Shown here piece by piece: positions 50,034 to 58,020 of a stretch of DNA of 64,000 nt (position 1 is its first letter; each line of letters begins with the position of its first letter). Source of the DNA: Brevibacterium linens ATCC 9172. Lineage in GTDB: Bacteria > Actinomycetota > Actinomycetes > Actinomycetales > Brevibacteriaceae. The notes beneath the pieces were generated by a model. That model was not told where the DNA came from, did not search any database, and saw only the letters and a program-made list of their open reading frames with translations. The translations under genes and the position numbers were made by a program. The stretch is from contig NZ_FXYY01000001.1 of NCBI RefSeq assembly GCF_900169165.1, positions 286,230 through 350,229 on the forward strand, given 5' to 3'.

Positions 50034-50789
50034 ATGTCCACTCTCACAATCGAAGACCTGCACGTCGGTGTCAACACCGATACCGGTCTCAAGCCCATCC
50101 TCAACGGCATCAACCTCGTCATCAACACGAACGAGACCCACGCCATCATGGGCCCCAACGGCTCCGGCAAGTCGACCCTGGCCTACGCCCTGGCCGGCCA
50201 CCCCAAGTACGAAGTGACCTCCGGTTCGGTCACCCTCGACGGTGAGGACGTCCTCGAGATGTCCGTCGACGAGCGTGCCAAGGCTGGACTGTTCCTGGCC
50301 ATGCAGTATCCCGTGGAGGTTCCCGGCGTGACCGTGACGAACTTCCTCCGTTCGGCCAAGACCGCCATCGACGGTGAAGCTCCGAAGCTGCGCAACTGGA
50401 CCAAGGACCTCAAGCAGGCCATGGAGAACCTCCGCGTCGATCCCGCCTTCGCTTCGCGCAACGTCAACGAAGGCTTCTCCGGCGGTGAGAAGAAGCGGCA
50501 CGAGATCCTGCAGCTCGAGATGCTCAAGCCGAAGTTCGCCGTCCTCGACGAAACCGACTCCGGTCTCGACGTCGACGCCCTGCGCATCGTGTCCGAAGGC
50601 GTCAACCGCGTCAAGGACGCCACCGACGTCGGCATCATGCTCATCACCCACTACACGCGCATCCTCAACTACATCAAGCCCGATCACGTCCACGTGATCA
50701 TCGAGGGCAAGGTGGCCGAGGAAGGCGGACCGGAACTGGCCGAACGCCTCGAGAACGAAGGCTACGACCGCTTCTTCCAGAAGGCCTGA
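50034..50789 (+). CDS. sufC: Fe-S cluster assembly ATPase SufC
   Basis: ABC-type ATPase of SufBC2D, 251 aa. Walker A AIMGPNGSGKSTLAYALAG, signature GFSGGEKKRHEILQLEML, Walker B FAVLDETDSGLDVDAL and the switch His in IMLITHYTRIL. The ABC signature with F-S-G-G-E and the D-E-T-D-S-G segment are SufC hallmarks. Stop and sufS start share one base. Confidence 0.97.
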   Translation: MSTLTIEDLHVGVNTDTGLKPILNGINLVINTNETHAIMGPNGSGKSTLAYALAGHPKYEVTSGSVTLDGEDVLEMSVDERAKAGLFLAMQYPVEVPGVTVTNFLRSAKTAIDGEAPKLRNWTKDLKQAMENLRVDPAFASRNVNEGFSGGEKKRHEILQLEMLKPKFAVLDETDSGLDVDALRIVSEGVNRVKDATDVGIMLITHYTRILNYIKPDHVHVIIEGKVAEEGGPELAERLENEGYDRFFQKA

Positions 50790-52039
50790 TGTTCTCACGT
50801 CTGAGGGGCGACTTCCCGATCCTCGATGTGAGGGTCGGGGAGTCGCCGCTGTCGTATCTCGACTCGGGCGCGACATCGCAGAAGCCGCAGTGCGTCATCG
50901 ACACCTTCGTCGAGTACTTCCAGCAGCGCAACGCCGCCGTCCACCGGGGCGCACACTCCCTGGCCGTCGAGGCCACGGACGCCTTCGAGAACGGTCGGAT
51001 CGCGGCTGCCGGACTCGTCGGCGGGACACCGGAGCAGGTGTGCTGGACGAAGAACGCCACCGAGGCGCTCAACATCGTGGCTCTCGGCATGGATCGGGCC
51101 AGCCACGGCTTCGGGGGAGACGACGCAGAGCGCTTCGCTCTCGTCCCCGGTGACTCGATCGTCGTGACCGAGATGGAACATCACGCGAATCTCGTGCCGT
51201 GGCAGCAGCTGGCCGCCTCCACGGGAGCACAGCTGCGCTGGCTGCCGGTCACCGATTCCGGTGAACTCGATCTGACCGACCTCGACGCGATCGTCGACGA
51301 ATCGACGAAGGTGCTTGCGTTCACGCACGTCTCCAACGTCCTCGGCACGATCAACCCGGTCGACCGCCTCGTCGAACGGGCCCGCGCCGTCGGAGCCTAC
51401 GTCGTGCTCGACGCCTGCCAGTCCGTACCGCATATGCCCGTGGACTTCGTCGACCTCGACGTCGATTTCGCCGCGTTCTCCGCTCACAAGGCGCTCGGCC
51501 CCACCGGTCTGGGTGCGCTGTGGGGCAAGCCGGAGCTGCTCGACGCTCTGCCGCCGGTGCTCACGGGCGGATCCATGATCACCACGGTGACCATGGAAGA
51601 GACCGCGTTCATGCCCGCTCCGCAGCGGTTCGAGGCCGGCACTCAGCCGGTCGCCGAGGTGGCGGCCTTCGCGACCGCGATCGGCTACCTCACCGAGGTG
51701 GGGCTGGACAATGTTCTCGAGCACGAGAAGGAGCTCGCCCGCGTCCTCCTCGACGGGATCGGGCAGATCCCCGGAATCCGCATCCTCGGCGAGGCCGAGG
51801 ACCGGATCGGGACGGTGGCCTTCGACGTCGACGGCGTGCACGCCCACGACGTCGGACAGTATCTCGACTCGCAGGGCATCGCCGTGCGGGTGGGCCACCA
51901 CTGCGCTCAGCCGCTGCACCGCCGCTTCGGGGTCACCGCCTCGACGAGGGCGAGCACGTATCTGTACAACAACGTCGAAGACTGCACCCGCTTCCTTTCT
52001 GCTCTGGCGGAAGTGCGGCCCTTCTTCGGAGTCGCCTGA
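50789..52039 (+). CDS. sufS: Cysteine desulfurase SufS
   Basis: PLP enzyme that removes sulfur from cysteine as a persulfide, 416 aa, group II type. PLP lysine K234 in AAFSAHKALGPTGLGALWG; active-site cysteine C372 in VRVGHHCAQPLHRRFG. TEMEHHANLVPWQQLA and DACQSVPHMPVDF contact the cofactor. It starts on the last base of the sufC stop. It needs the following sufU product as sulfur acceptor. Confidence 0.97.
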   Translation: MFSRLRGDFPILDVRVGESPLSYLDSGATSQKPQCVIDTFVEYFQQRNAAVHRGAHSLAVEATDAFENGRIAAAGLVGGTPEQVCWTKNATEALNIVALGMDRASHGFGGDDAERFALVPGDSIVVTEMEHHANLVPWQQLAASTGAQLRWLPVTDSGELDLTDLDAIVDESTKVLAFTHVSNVLGTINPVDRLVERARAVGAYVVLDACQSVPHMPVDFVDLDVDFAAFSAHKALGPTGLGALWGKPELLDALPPVLTGGSMITTVTMEETAFMPAPQRFEAGTQPVAEVAAFATAIGYLTEVGLDNVLEHEKELARVLLDGIGQIPGIRILGEAEDRIGTVAFDVDGVHAHDVGQYLDSQGIAVRVGHHCAQPLHRRFGVTASTRASTYLYNNVEDCTRFLSALAEVRPFFGVA

Positions 52040-52055
52040 GGAGGGGAGCGAACCG

Positions 52056-52535
52056 ATGAGCACACAGATGCAGCAGCTCTACCAGCAGGTCATCCTCGAC
52101 CAGTCGCGGGCACGCATCGGCAACACCGAACTGCTCCGTGACGCAGCAGAGTCACCGCACGGACATTCGCATCAGGTGAACCCGACGTGCGGCGATGAGA
52201 TCGAGCTCGAGACCGAACTGCGTGAGGACGGCACGATCGCGGTGCGGTGGGCCGGTGACGGCTGTTCGATCTCGATGGCCTCGGCCTCGGTGCTGTCCGA
52301 ACTGGCCGCCGATTCGTCCGTCGCACAGATGCTCGAGATCGAAGGAGCGTTCCACGAACTCATGCATTCTCGTGGGACAATGGAAGCGGATGAGTCGATA
52401 CTCGGGGACGCCGCGGCGTTCACCGGAGTGTCGAAGTTCCCGGCCAGGATCAAATGCGCTCTCCTGGCGTGGGTGGCGTTCAAGGACGCACTCAACCAAT
52501 CACAAGCAGCTCGTGAGGAGAAACACAATGCCTGA
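52056..52535 (+). CDS. sufU: SufU, zinc-dependent sulfurtransferase
   Basis: 159-aa IscU-fold protein. It accepts sulfur from SufS by a zinc-ligand swap. Cysteines in NPTCGDEIELE, GDGCSISMASASVL and RIKCALLAW and the Asp after the first Cys are the family's zinc ligands; the 18-residue insert between the second and third regions typical of SufU is present. Good ribosome site (GGAGGGGAG) before ATG 52056. Overlaps sufT by 8 bases. Confidence 0.96.
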   Translation: MSTQMQQLYQQVILDQSRARIGNTELLRDAAESPHGHSHQVNPTCGDEIELETELREDGTIAVRWAGDGCSISMASASVLSELAADSSVAQMLEIEGAFHELMHSRGTMEADESILGDAAAFTGVSKFPARIKCALLAWVAFKDALNQSQAAREEKHNA

Positions 52536-52863
52536 AGTCATTGACGCACCGCAGAATGCCAGCGTCGACGAAGTGCGTGAAGCGATGATGGACGTCGTCG
52601 ATCCCGAGCTCGGTGTCAACATCGTCGATCTCGGCCTCGTGTACGGACTCTCGGTCGAAGACGACGGCACCGCCGTGATCGAGATGACCCTGACCTCGGC
52701 GGCCTGCCCGCTGACCGACGTCATCGAGGACCAGACCGCACAGTCGCTCGAGGGAATCGTGCCGGCCTACCGGATCAACTGGGTCTGGATGCCGCCATGG
52801 GGTCCGGAGAAGATCACCGAGGACGGCCGCGAACAGATGCGCGCCCTCGGATTCAACATCTGA
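52528..52863 (+). CDS. sufT: SufT-type DUF59 Fe-S maturation factor
   Basis: 111 aa, MIP18/DUF59 family. DVVDPELGVNIVDLGLVYG and EMTLTSAACPLTDVIEDQ with its conserved Cys, then VWMPPWGPEKITEDGREQM, define the family. It aids cluster delivery to target proteins. GTGAGGAG lies 7 nt before ATG 52528; it is the last suf gene before a terminator. Confidence 0.95.
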   Translation: MPEVIDAPQNASVDEVREAMMDVVDPELGVNIVDLGLVYGLSVEDDGTAVIEMTLTSAACPLTDVIEDQTAQSLEGIVPAYRINWVWMPPWGPEKITEDGREQMRALGFNI

Positions 52864-52920
52864 ACTCGTCGTCGACTGAGTCGAACAGACGGTCGTCCCC
52901 GCGGGGACGCGGACGATCAC

Positions 52921-52967
52921 ATCGCCGAGGCGGGGCGACCTGAGAAGGTCAGCCCCGCCTCGGCGAT
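52921..52967 (+). terminator. Terminator of the suf operon
   Basis: A 16-bp outer stem (52921-52936 with 52952-52967), one bulged A, a 5-bp inner stem and a GAGA tetraloop. Confidence 0.8.
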
Positions 52968-53080
52968 TGTCGTCCGATCCGGCACTCGTCTCCGGTCAGG
53001 GTCGCGGAGATCACCGCCCCGCGGACCGTGAACCAGGCAGCGGCGTGAAAGAATGGAATCCGACTTTCCAAGGAGAACCA

Positions 53081-53779
53081 TTGACGATCATCGCTGCCGC
53101 CGACGGATCCGCGCTCGGCAATCCCGGACCCGCCGGGTGGGCCTGGTACATCGACGACACCTCCTGGCACGCCGGCGGGTGGAAGAACGCGACGAACAAC
53201 CGCGGTGAGCTCATGGCCGTCCTCGACCTGCTCCAGTCGACCGCGGACAGCGACGACGAGCTCAAGATATACTGTGATTCGCAGTACGTCATCAACGCCC
53301 TGACCAAATGGATGCCGGGGTGGAAACGCAAAGGGTGGAAGAAAGCCGATGGAAAAGAAGTCCTCAACAAGGACCTCTTAGCGTCTCTCGATGAGGAACT
53401 GAGCGGGCGGACTGTCGAGTTCGAGTGGGTCAAAGGACACAACCACCACGAACTCAATGAGGCTGCCGACGTTCGCGCCCGCGCGGCAGCCACCGCCTTC
53501 CAGAAGGGCACGCCCGTGCCGGAAGGCCCCGGATACGTCCCCGCGGGGACGTCGACCGCGACGGCGGGCGAACAGGCAGACAACCCGGCGGAACCTGTTG
53601 CTCAGGACGACGTTTCCGTCGCGCCCGTGGCCGCAGCAGCCGGGCCGGACACCACTGCCGTGTCCTGCCGTGTGCCGTCCTCAGTCGCGGATGAACTCGT
53701 CGCCCGGGCCCAGGCCCGCGGCATCCACCCCCAAGAATTTCTGGCCGAACTCATCGGCCGCAGTTTGGAGACAGAATGA
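53081..53779 (+). CDS. rnhA: Ribonuclease HI with C-terminal ribbon-helix-helix-like extension
   Basis: Cleaves RNA in RNA-DNA hybrids. Residues 1-140 are a complete RNase HI with catalytic D8 (AADGSALGNPGPAGW), E43 (NRGELMAV), D66 (IYCDSQYVINAL) and D130, with HNHHELNEAAD. A Pro/Ala-rich linker (about 143-190) leads to residues 192-230 (TAVSCRVPSSVADELVARAQ then ARGIHPQEFLAELI), which look like a strand-helix-helix of the Arc/CopG type. Total 232 aa against about 150 for the plain enzyme. The start is TTG 53081, supported by AAGGAG 5 nt upstream; GTG 53045 is the alternative. ATGA overlap with the ABC-F gene. Confidence 0.9.
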   Translation: MTIIAAADGSALGNPGPAGWAWYIDDTSWHAGGWKNATNNRGELMAVLDLLQSTADSDDELKIYCDSQYVINALTKWMPGWKRKGWKKADGKEVLNKDLLASLDEELSGRTVEFEWVKGHNHHELNEAADVRARAAATAFQKGTPVPEGPGYVPAGTSTATAGEQADNPAEPVAQDDVSVAPVAAAAGPDTTAVSCRVPSSVADELVARAQARGIHPQEFLAELIGRSLETE

Positions 53780-55374
53780 TTCAGGCCTCAGGCCTCGAAG
53801 TCGCCGTCGGCGCCCGCACCCTCATGTCCGAAGTGTCCTTCCGCGTCGACAAGGGCGACCGGGTCGGTCTCGTCGGCCGCAACGGCGCCGGCAAGACGAC
53901 TCTGACCAAGGTGATCATGGGCGGACACCCGGCCCAATCCGGATCCGTGTCGATCTCCGGCACCGTCGGCTATCTGCCCCAGGATCCGCGCAGCGGTGAC
54001 CTCACTGCCACCGGCATGGAACGCATCCTCTCGGTGCGTGACCTCGACGTCCTCGTCAAGCGCCTGCGCAAGGCCGAACGGCAGATGGCCTCACCGGACG
54101 AGAAGGTGGCGACGAAGGCCATCGACCGCTACCCGCGCATCGAAGCGGAGTTCATCGCGGCCGGTGGTTATGCCGCCGAATCCGAAGCCTTCGCGATCGC
54201 TGCGAACCTCGGCCTCGACGAGTCGCTGATCAGCCAGGAGATCGGGACGCTCTCCGGCGGTCAGCGTCGCCGTGTGGAACTCGCCCGGATCCTGTTCTCG
54301 GCCCCGGATACGATGATCCTCGACGAGCCGACGAACCACCTCGATGCCGAATCCGTGCTGTGGCTGCGCGACCACCTCAAAGCCTACTCCGGTGGTCTGA
54401 TCATCATCAGCCACGACCTCGATCTCATCGACGAAGTGGTCAACAAGGTCTTCTTCCTCGACGCCACCCGTCAGACCATCGACATCTATTCGATGGGCTA
54501 CCGGCTCTACCTCAAACAGCGTGAGGACGATGAGCGGCGTCGCCGCCGCGAACGTGCCAATGCCGAGAAGAAGGCCGCGGCGCTCAACGCTCAGGCGAAC
54601 AAGATGATGGCGAAGGCGACGAAGACTGTCGCCGCCCAGCAGATGGCCAAGCGCGCCGACCGTCTGCTCGCCGGTCTCGAGGACGAACGCGCCACGGAGA
54701 AGGTCGCGAATCTGCGCTTCCCGGCCCCGGCCGACTGCGGACGTGTGCCGCTGACGGCCGAGGGACTCTCTCGCAGCTTCGGTTCGACCGAGGTGTTCAC
54801 CGGTGTCGATCTCGCCATCGACAAGGGCACACGAGTCGTCGTACTCGGCTACAACGGTGCCGGAAAGACGACGCTGCTGCGACTGCTGGCCGGACTCGAC
54901 GACCCCGACTCCGGAGAAGTCGTGCCCGGACACGGTCTCAAGCTCGGCTACTACGCACAGGAACATGAGACCCTCGACCTCGAGCGCACAGTGCTGGAGA
55001 ACATGTCGCGGAACTCCCCGCATCTCGATGACACCGCGGTGCGCAATGTGCTCGGATCGTTCCTGTTCAGCGGTGACGATGTGCACAAGCCTGCCGGAGT
55101 GCTCTCCGGCGGAGAGAAGACACGTCTGGCGCTGGCCACGCTCGTGGTCTCGAGTGCGAACGTGCTGCTGCTCGACGAACCGACGAACAACCTCGATCCC
55201 GCCTCCCGCGAGGAGATCCTCTCAGCGATCCGCCGCTACGAAGGTGCGATCGTGCTCGTCACCCACGATGAAGGTGCGGTGTCCGCGCTCGATCCCGACC
55301 GTGTGCTCCTGCTGCCCGACGGCGACGAGGATCTGTGGAACGACACGTACCTCGACCTCGTCACGCTCGCCTGA
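53776..55374 (+). CDS. ABC-F family ATPase
   Basis: Soluble protein with two ABC domains and no membrane part, 532 aa. Module 1: GRNGAGKTTLTKV, LSGGQRRRVELARIL, LDEPTNHLDAESV. Module 2: GYNGAGKTTLLRLL, LSGGEKTRLALATL, LDEPTNNLDPAS. A long charged linker (EDDERRRRRERANAEKKAAA) joins them. ABC-F proteins act on the ribosome E site as translation factors or antibiotic-protection factors. It most resembles the housekeeping actinobacterial Rv1473 type rather than a macrolide resistance protein, judged by memory of length and motifs. Confidence 0.92.
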   Translation: MIQASGLEVAVGARTLMSEVSFRVDKGDRVGLVGRNGAGKTTLTKVIMGGHPAQSGSVSISGTVGYLPQDPRSGDLTATGMERILSVRDLDVLVKRLRKAERQMASPDEKVATKAIDRYPRIEAEFIAAGGYAAESEAFAIAANLGLDESLISQEIGTLSGGQRRRVELARILFSAPDTMILDEPTNHLDAESVLWLRDHLKAYSGGLIIISHDLDLIDEVVNKVFFLDATRQTIDIYSMGYRLYLKQREDDERRRRRERANAEKKAAALNAQANKMMAKATKTVAAQQMAKRADRLLAGLEDERATEKVANLRFPAPADCGRVPLTAEGLSRSFGSTEVFTGVDLAIDKGTRVVVLGYNGAGKTTLLRLLAGLDDPDSGEVVPGHGLKLGYYAQEHETLDLERTVLENMSRNSPHLDDTAVRNVLGSFLFSGDDVHKPAGVLSGGEKTRLALATLVVSSANVLLLDEPTNNLDPASREEILSAIRRYEGAIVLVTHDEGAVSALDPDRVLLLPDGDEDLWNDTYLDLVTLA

Positions 55375-55383
55375 GGCGATTCA

Positions 55384-55415
55384 CCGCACTCGGCTGATCG
55401 GCTCACTGAGTGCGG
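55384..55415. terminator. Weak hairpin between ABC-F and SURF1 genes
   Basis: 8-bp perfect stem (55384-55391 with 55408-55415) with a 16-nt loop, overlapping the last codons of the convergent SURF1 gene. Confidence 0.35.
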
Positions 55416-56308
55416 AAGCGCTCCTCGAACTGGGCATCCTCGTCGGCTTCTGCCTGCCCGCGCACGGTGGGCGAGGCCCAGCGATTGCGACCGTAGCGGC
55501 TGCCCGGCTGGCTGATCTTCGCCCCCGCATCGAGCGCGGCCTTGTCGATGACGACCATGTCATTCTCGGCGGCAGCGCCGTGTTCGACCGCCTCGGCGGC
55601 GGCCTTGCGCTCACGACGGGCAGAGATGATCACGGCGATGATGATCATGATTCCGAATGCGAACCACTGGAGCATATAGGACAGGTGGTTGCCCGGATCG
55701 AGCTCGGGCATCGGCAGCGGGGTCAGTCCTTCTTCCGGGGCACCTCCGGTCTCCGCCGGTGAGGCCTCGACGTAGACATGCGAATAGGCGTCATCCATTC
55801 CGGGAATGCGCGCGGGATCGATGGCACGGATGAGGCCCTTCGGGTTCTCATCCTCGGACCCGTCCTGAGCAGGACGCAGGTGAGCGACCACGGTCTGCTC
55901 ACCCTGCGGCGCCGGCGGCACGGAATCCTGTTCGGCGGTGAAGCCGCGGACGACGGCGATCGTGGGACCGCCGCTGATCTCGAACGGGGTCACCACATAG
56001 AAGCCGGGTTCGTCTCCGACTGTGCGGTTGCGCGCGAGGACGGTGTCGGAGTCGGAGAATTCACCGGTCAGCTCCACCTGGGTCCACTCATCGGTGGTGC
56101 CCAGCGTGGAATCCGGTGTCGAGAGCACCGAGGTGATGTCGACGGGGTCGGCGGAGTAGTTAGCGGTGATCGTCGCGATCTCCTGCTCGCGCTGATCGCG
56201 GCGGTCCTTTTGCCACAGGGCGAGGAACACGCAGGCGATGATGACGATGATCGCCATGGCGATGTATTTGAGCCAGCGTGCGGAGAAGAGGAAGGAATAG
56301 CGGCTCAA
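55403..56308 (-). CDS. SURF1 family cytochrome oxidase assembly protein
   Basis: 301 aa. Two transmembrane helices, one at residues 13-32 (KYIAMAIIVIIACVFLALWQ) and one near 215-235 (MLQWFAFGIMIIIAVII), flank an extracytoplasmic domain with the SURF1 segments VELTGEFSDSDTVLARNRTV and GFYVVTPFEI. The C-terminal cytoplasmic tail is basic and Ala-rich. It helps insert heme A into cytochrome oxidase, in line with ctaA and ctaB nearby. It starts with TTG, the start overlapping the stop of the preceding small gene (TTGA). Confidence 0.92.
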   Translation of the reverse strand: MSRYSFLFSARWLKYIAMAIIVIIACVFLALWQKDRRDQREQEIATITANYSADPVDITSVLSTPDSTLGTTDEWTQVELTGEFSDSDTVLARNRTVGDEPGFYVVTPFEISGGPTIAVVRGFTAEQDSVPPAPQGEQTVVAHLRPAQDGSEDENPKGLIRAIDPARIPGMDDAYSHVYVEASPAETGGAPEEGLTPLPMPELDPGNHLSYMLQWFAFGIMIIIAVIISARRERKAAAEAVEHGAAAENDMVVIDKAALDAGAKISQPGSRYGRNRWASPTVRGQAEADEDAQFEERFRTQ

Positions 56309-56517
56309 CCTGCATCCTCTGGTATCTCGTCGACGGAGACGTCGGTGATGAAGAAGTCGCGCAGCGTCAGGAAGTCACGCAGATAGACGAGATGCTCATC
56401 ACAGGCCAACCACGTCTTCTTCCTCTCCGGGGTGTGGACGCGGGGGTTGTTCCACAGCAGGGCCCGGGTCGCGAACGCCCGGCATTCCTTCGCGGAGCAC
56501 TGAAGCTGCTCGCTCAA
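56305..56517 (-). CDS. Small Cys/His protein, putative zinc-binding, upstream of SURF1
   Basis: 70 aa. C7-x4-C12 and C39-x2-H42, with H28 between them, look like a small zinc site; NNPRVHTPERKKTWLACDEH and YLRDFLTLRDFF are the most conserved-looking segments. I recall similar small proteins next to surf1 in other actinobacteria, but no function is known. The TTG start overlaps the DUF3099 stop, and its own stop overlaps the TTG of SURF1, so it is translated by coupling on both sides. Confidence 0.75.
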   Translation of the reverse strand: MSEQLQCSAKECRAFATRALLWNNPRVHTPERKKTWLACDEHLVYLRDFLTLRDFFITDVSVDEIPEDAG

Positions 56518-57062
56518 ACCTGGTCCCTCCTGTCCTCGTCGTTGTCGTCGACGGTCTCACCTCGGACGGTTTCGCCCGGGATGGTCTCGCCCCGGATCGT
56601 TTCGTGCTGGTGATCCGCGCCTGGATCGGTCGCGTCAGGGGCGCCGACTCCGGGATCTGCGCCGCCTCGGGAATCTGCGTCGCCGACCGTTTCCTCCTCG
56701 ACGGTCTCCCCGTCGAGGGTGTCGCCGGAGATCGTCTCACCGCGCGCCGGCGGCAGCTCCGCCAGCGGGGCCTGATCAAGCAATGCGGAGCGATCATCGC
56801 TGGTGCGTTCGCGGCCCGCATTGGCGAAGATCACCGCAGGGTAGGGGAGGACGACCGCACCTGCCACGCAGATCCACATGAGGATGTGCAGGTCGGCGAC
56901 GAAAGCGAAATAGGCGGCCACGAAGCAGACCGTCCTGATGCCCATGGTGATCGAATACTTGATGATCCGGGACCGCATATCGTCATCAAGGGCGGTATCT
57001 GCCGTTGTGATCTGCTGAGCGTGTCTGACCATATCCTTCTTCGATCGATGACTGCCAAACAT
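56514..57062 (-). CDS. DUF3099 membrane protein with repeat-rich C-terminus
   Basis: 182 aa. Residues 15-85 match DUF3099: ITTADTALDDDMRSRIIKYS, then two helices (36-54 and 58-80) ending in YPAVIFANAGRER. The acidic C-terminal half carries two blocks of a five-residue repeat, G-E-T-[IV]-x (residues 108-126 and 153-171). ATG 57062 with AAAGGA 9 nt upstream decides the start; an upstream in-frame ATG runs into the divergent fabG leader. First gene of the coupled DUF3099-Cys protein-SURF1 series. Confidence 0.85.
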   Translation of the reverse strand: MFGSHRSKKDMVRHAQQITTADTALDDDMRSRIIKYSITMGIRTVCFVAAYFAFVADLHILMWICVAGAVVLPYPAVIFANAGRERTSDDRSALLDQAPLAELPPARGETISGDTLDGETVEEETVGDADSRGGADPGVGAPDATDPGADHQHETIRGETIPGETVRGETVDDNDEDRRDQV

Positions 57063-57162
57063 GATACTCGTCCTTTGTGAGAGTCGTATCCATCGGCCGA
57101 AGAACAGGATAGGTTTGTCCACGACAGATGTGAAGAACACAGTCGATCAACAGGAGACCAAC

Positions 57163-57873
57163 GTGTCAGAACCACGCACAGTCCTCGTCACCGGCGGCAA
57201 CCGCGGAATCGGCCGCACCATCGCCGAGGAATTCCTCGCCCAGGGGGACAAGGTGGCCGTCACCTCCCGCAACGGTCAGGCCCCCGAAGGTGCTCTCGCC
57301 GTGGCCGCCGATGTCACCGACAGCGAATCGATCGATCGGGCGTTCACCGAGATCGAGGAGAGGCTCGGGCCTGTCGAGGTCGTCGTGGCCAATGCCGGAA
57401 TCACCGCCGACAATCTGCTCATGCGGATGAACGATGACGAATTCGAATCCGTCATCGACACGAATCTCACCGGTGCCTTCCGCACCGTCAAGCGCGGAAT
57501 CACCGGGATGATCCGAGCGAAGAAGGGCCGCATCGTCCTCATCTCGTCGGTGTCGGGACTCTACGGCGTCCCCGGCCAGGCGAACTACTCGGCGTCGAAG
57601 GCCGGACTCGTCGGCTTCGCCCGCTCCATCACCCGCGAGGTCGGCTCCCGCGGAATCACCGCCAATGTCGTCGCCCCCGGCTTCATCCGCACGGATATGA
57701 CCGATGAGCTCAGCGAGAAGCAGCAGAAGGAATACCTCTCGACGATTCCGGCCAAGCGCTTCGCCGAGGCCGACGAGGTCGCCAAGGTCGTCCGCTGGGT
57801 GGCCTCCGATGAAGCCGCCTACATCTCCGGTGCCGTCATCCCCGTCGACGGCGGACTGGGAATGGGCCACTGA
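57163..57873 (+). CDS. fabG: 3-oxoacyl-ACP reductase FabG (MabA-like)
   Basis: NADPH-dependent SDR of type II fatty acid synthesis, 236 aa. TGGNRGIGR cofactor loop, NAG (VVVANAGITADNLLMRM), catalytic Ser-Tyr-Lys in LISSVSGLYGVPGQANYSAS followed by KAG, and PGFIRTDMTDEL. It ends GAVIPVDGGLGMGH as in mycobacterial MabA. GTG 57163 has AGGAG 6 nt upstream. Followed by fabI, the mabA-inhA arrangement. Confidence 0.95.
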   Translation: MSEPRTVLVTGGNRGIGRTIAEEFLAQGDKVAVTSRNGQAPEGALAVAADVTDSESIDRAFTEIEERLGPVEVVVANAGITADNLLMRMNDDEFESVIDTNLTGAFRTVKRGITGMIRAKKGRIVLISSVSGLYGVPGQANYSASKAGLVGFARSITREVGSRGITANVVAPGFIRTDMTDELSEKQQKEYLSTIPAKRFAEADEVAKVVRWVASDEAAYISGAVIPVDGGLGMGH

Positions 57874-57909
57874 TCCAGACGGCACCGGGCCGGCCACAAC
57901 CGGATCCTG

Positions 57910-57952
57910 GGCCGCAGACGATGCGGCCTGGCCGGGCCACAACCCGTAGACT
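57910..57952 (+). promoter_or_regulatory. Hairpin and probable -10 box before fabI
   Basis: A 7-bp hairpin (57910-57916 with 57922-57928) is followed by TAGACT (57947-57952), identical to the pdtaR -10. A start near 57959 would give fabI a leader of about 60 nt. A repeated CCGGGCC...CCACAACC motif flanks the hairpin. Confidence 0.35.
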
Positions 57953-58020
57953 TCGATACAGAGACACCGCCCGAAGCGGCGTCATGCACACGCAACCACC
58001 TTCCTTTCGAAAGGACCACC

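Noticed and set aside
53776..55374. Reading the ABC-F gene as an antibiotic-resistance determinant
   Set aside because: Motifs and chromosomal context fit the housekeeping actinobacterial ABC-F type; nothing in the sequence specifically supports resistance.
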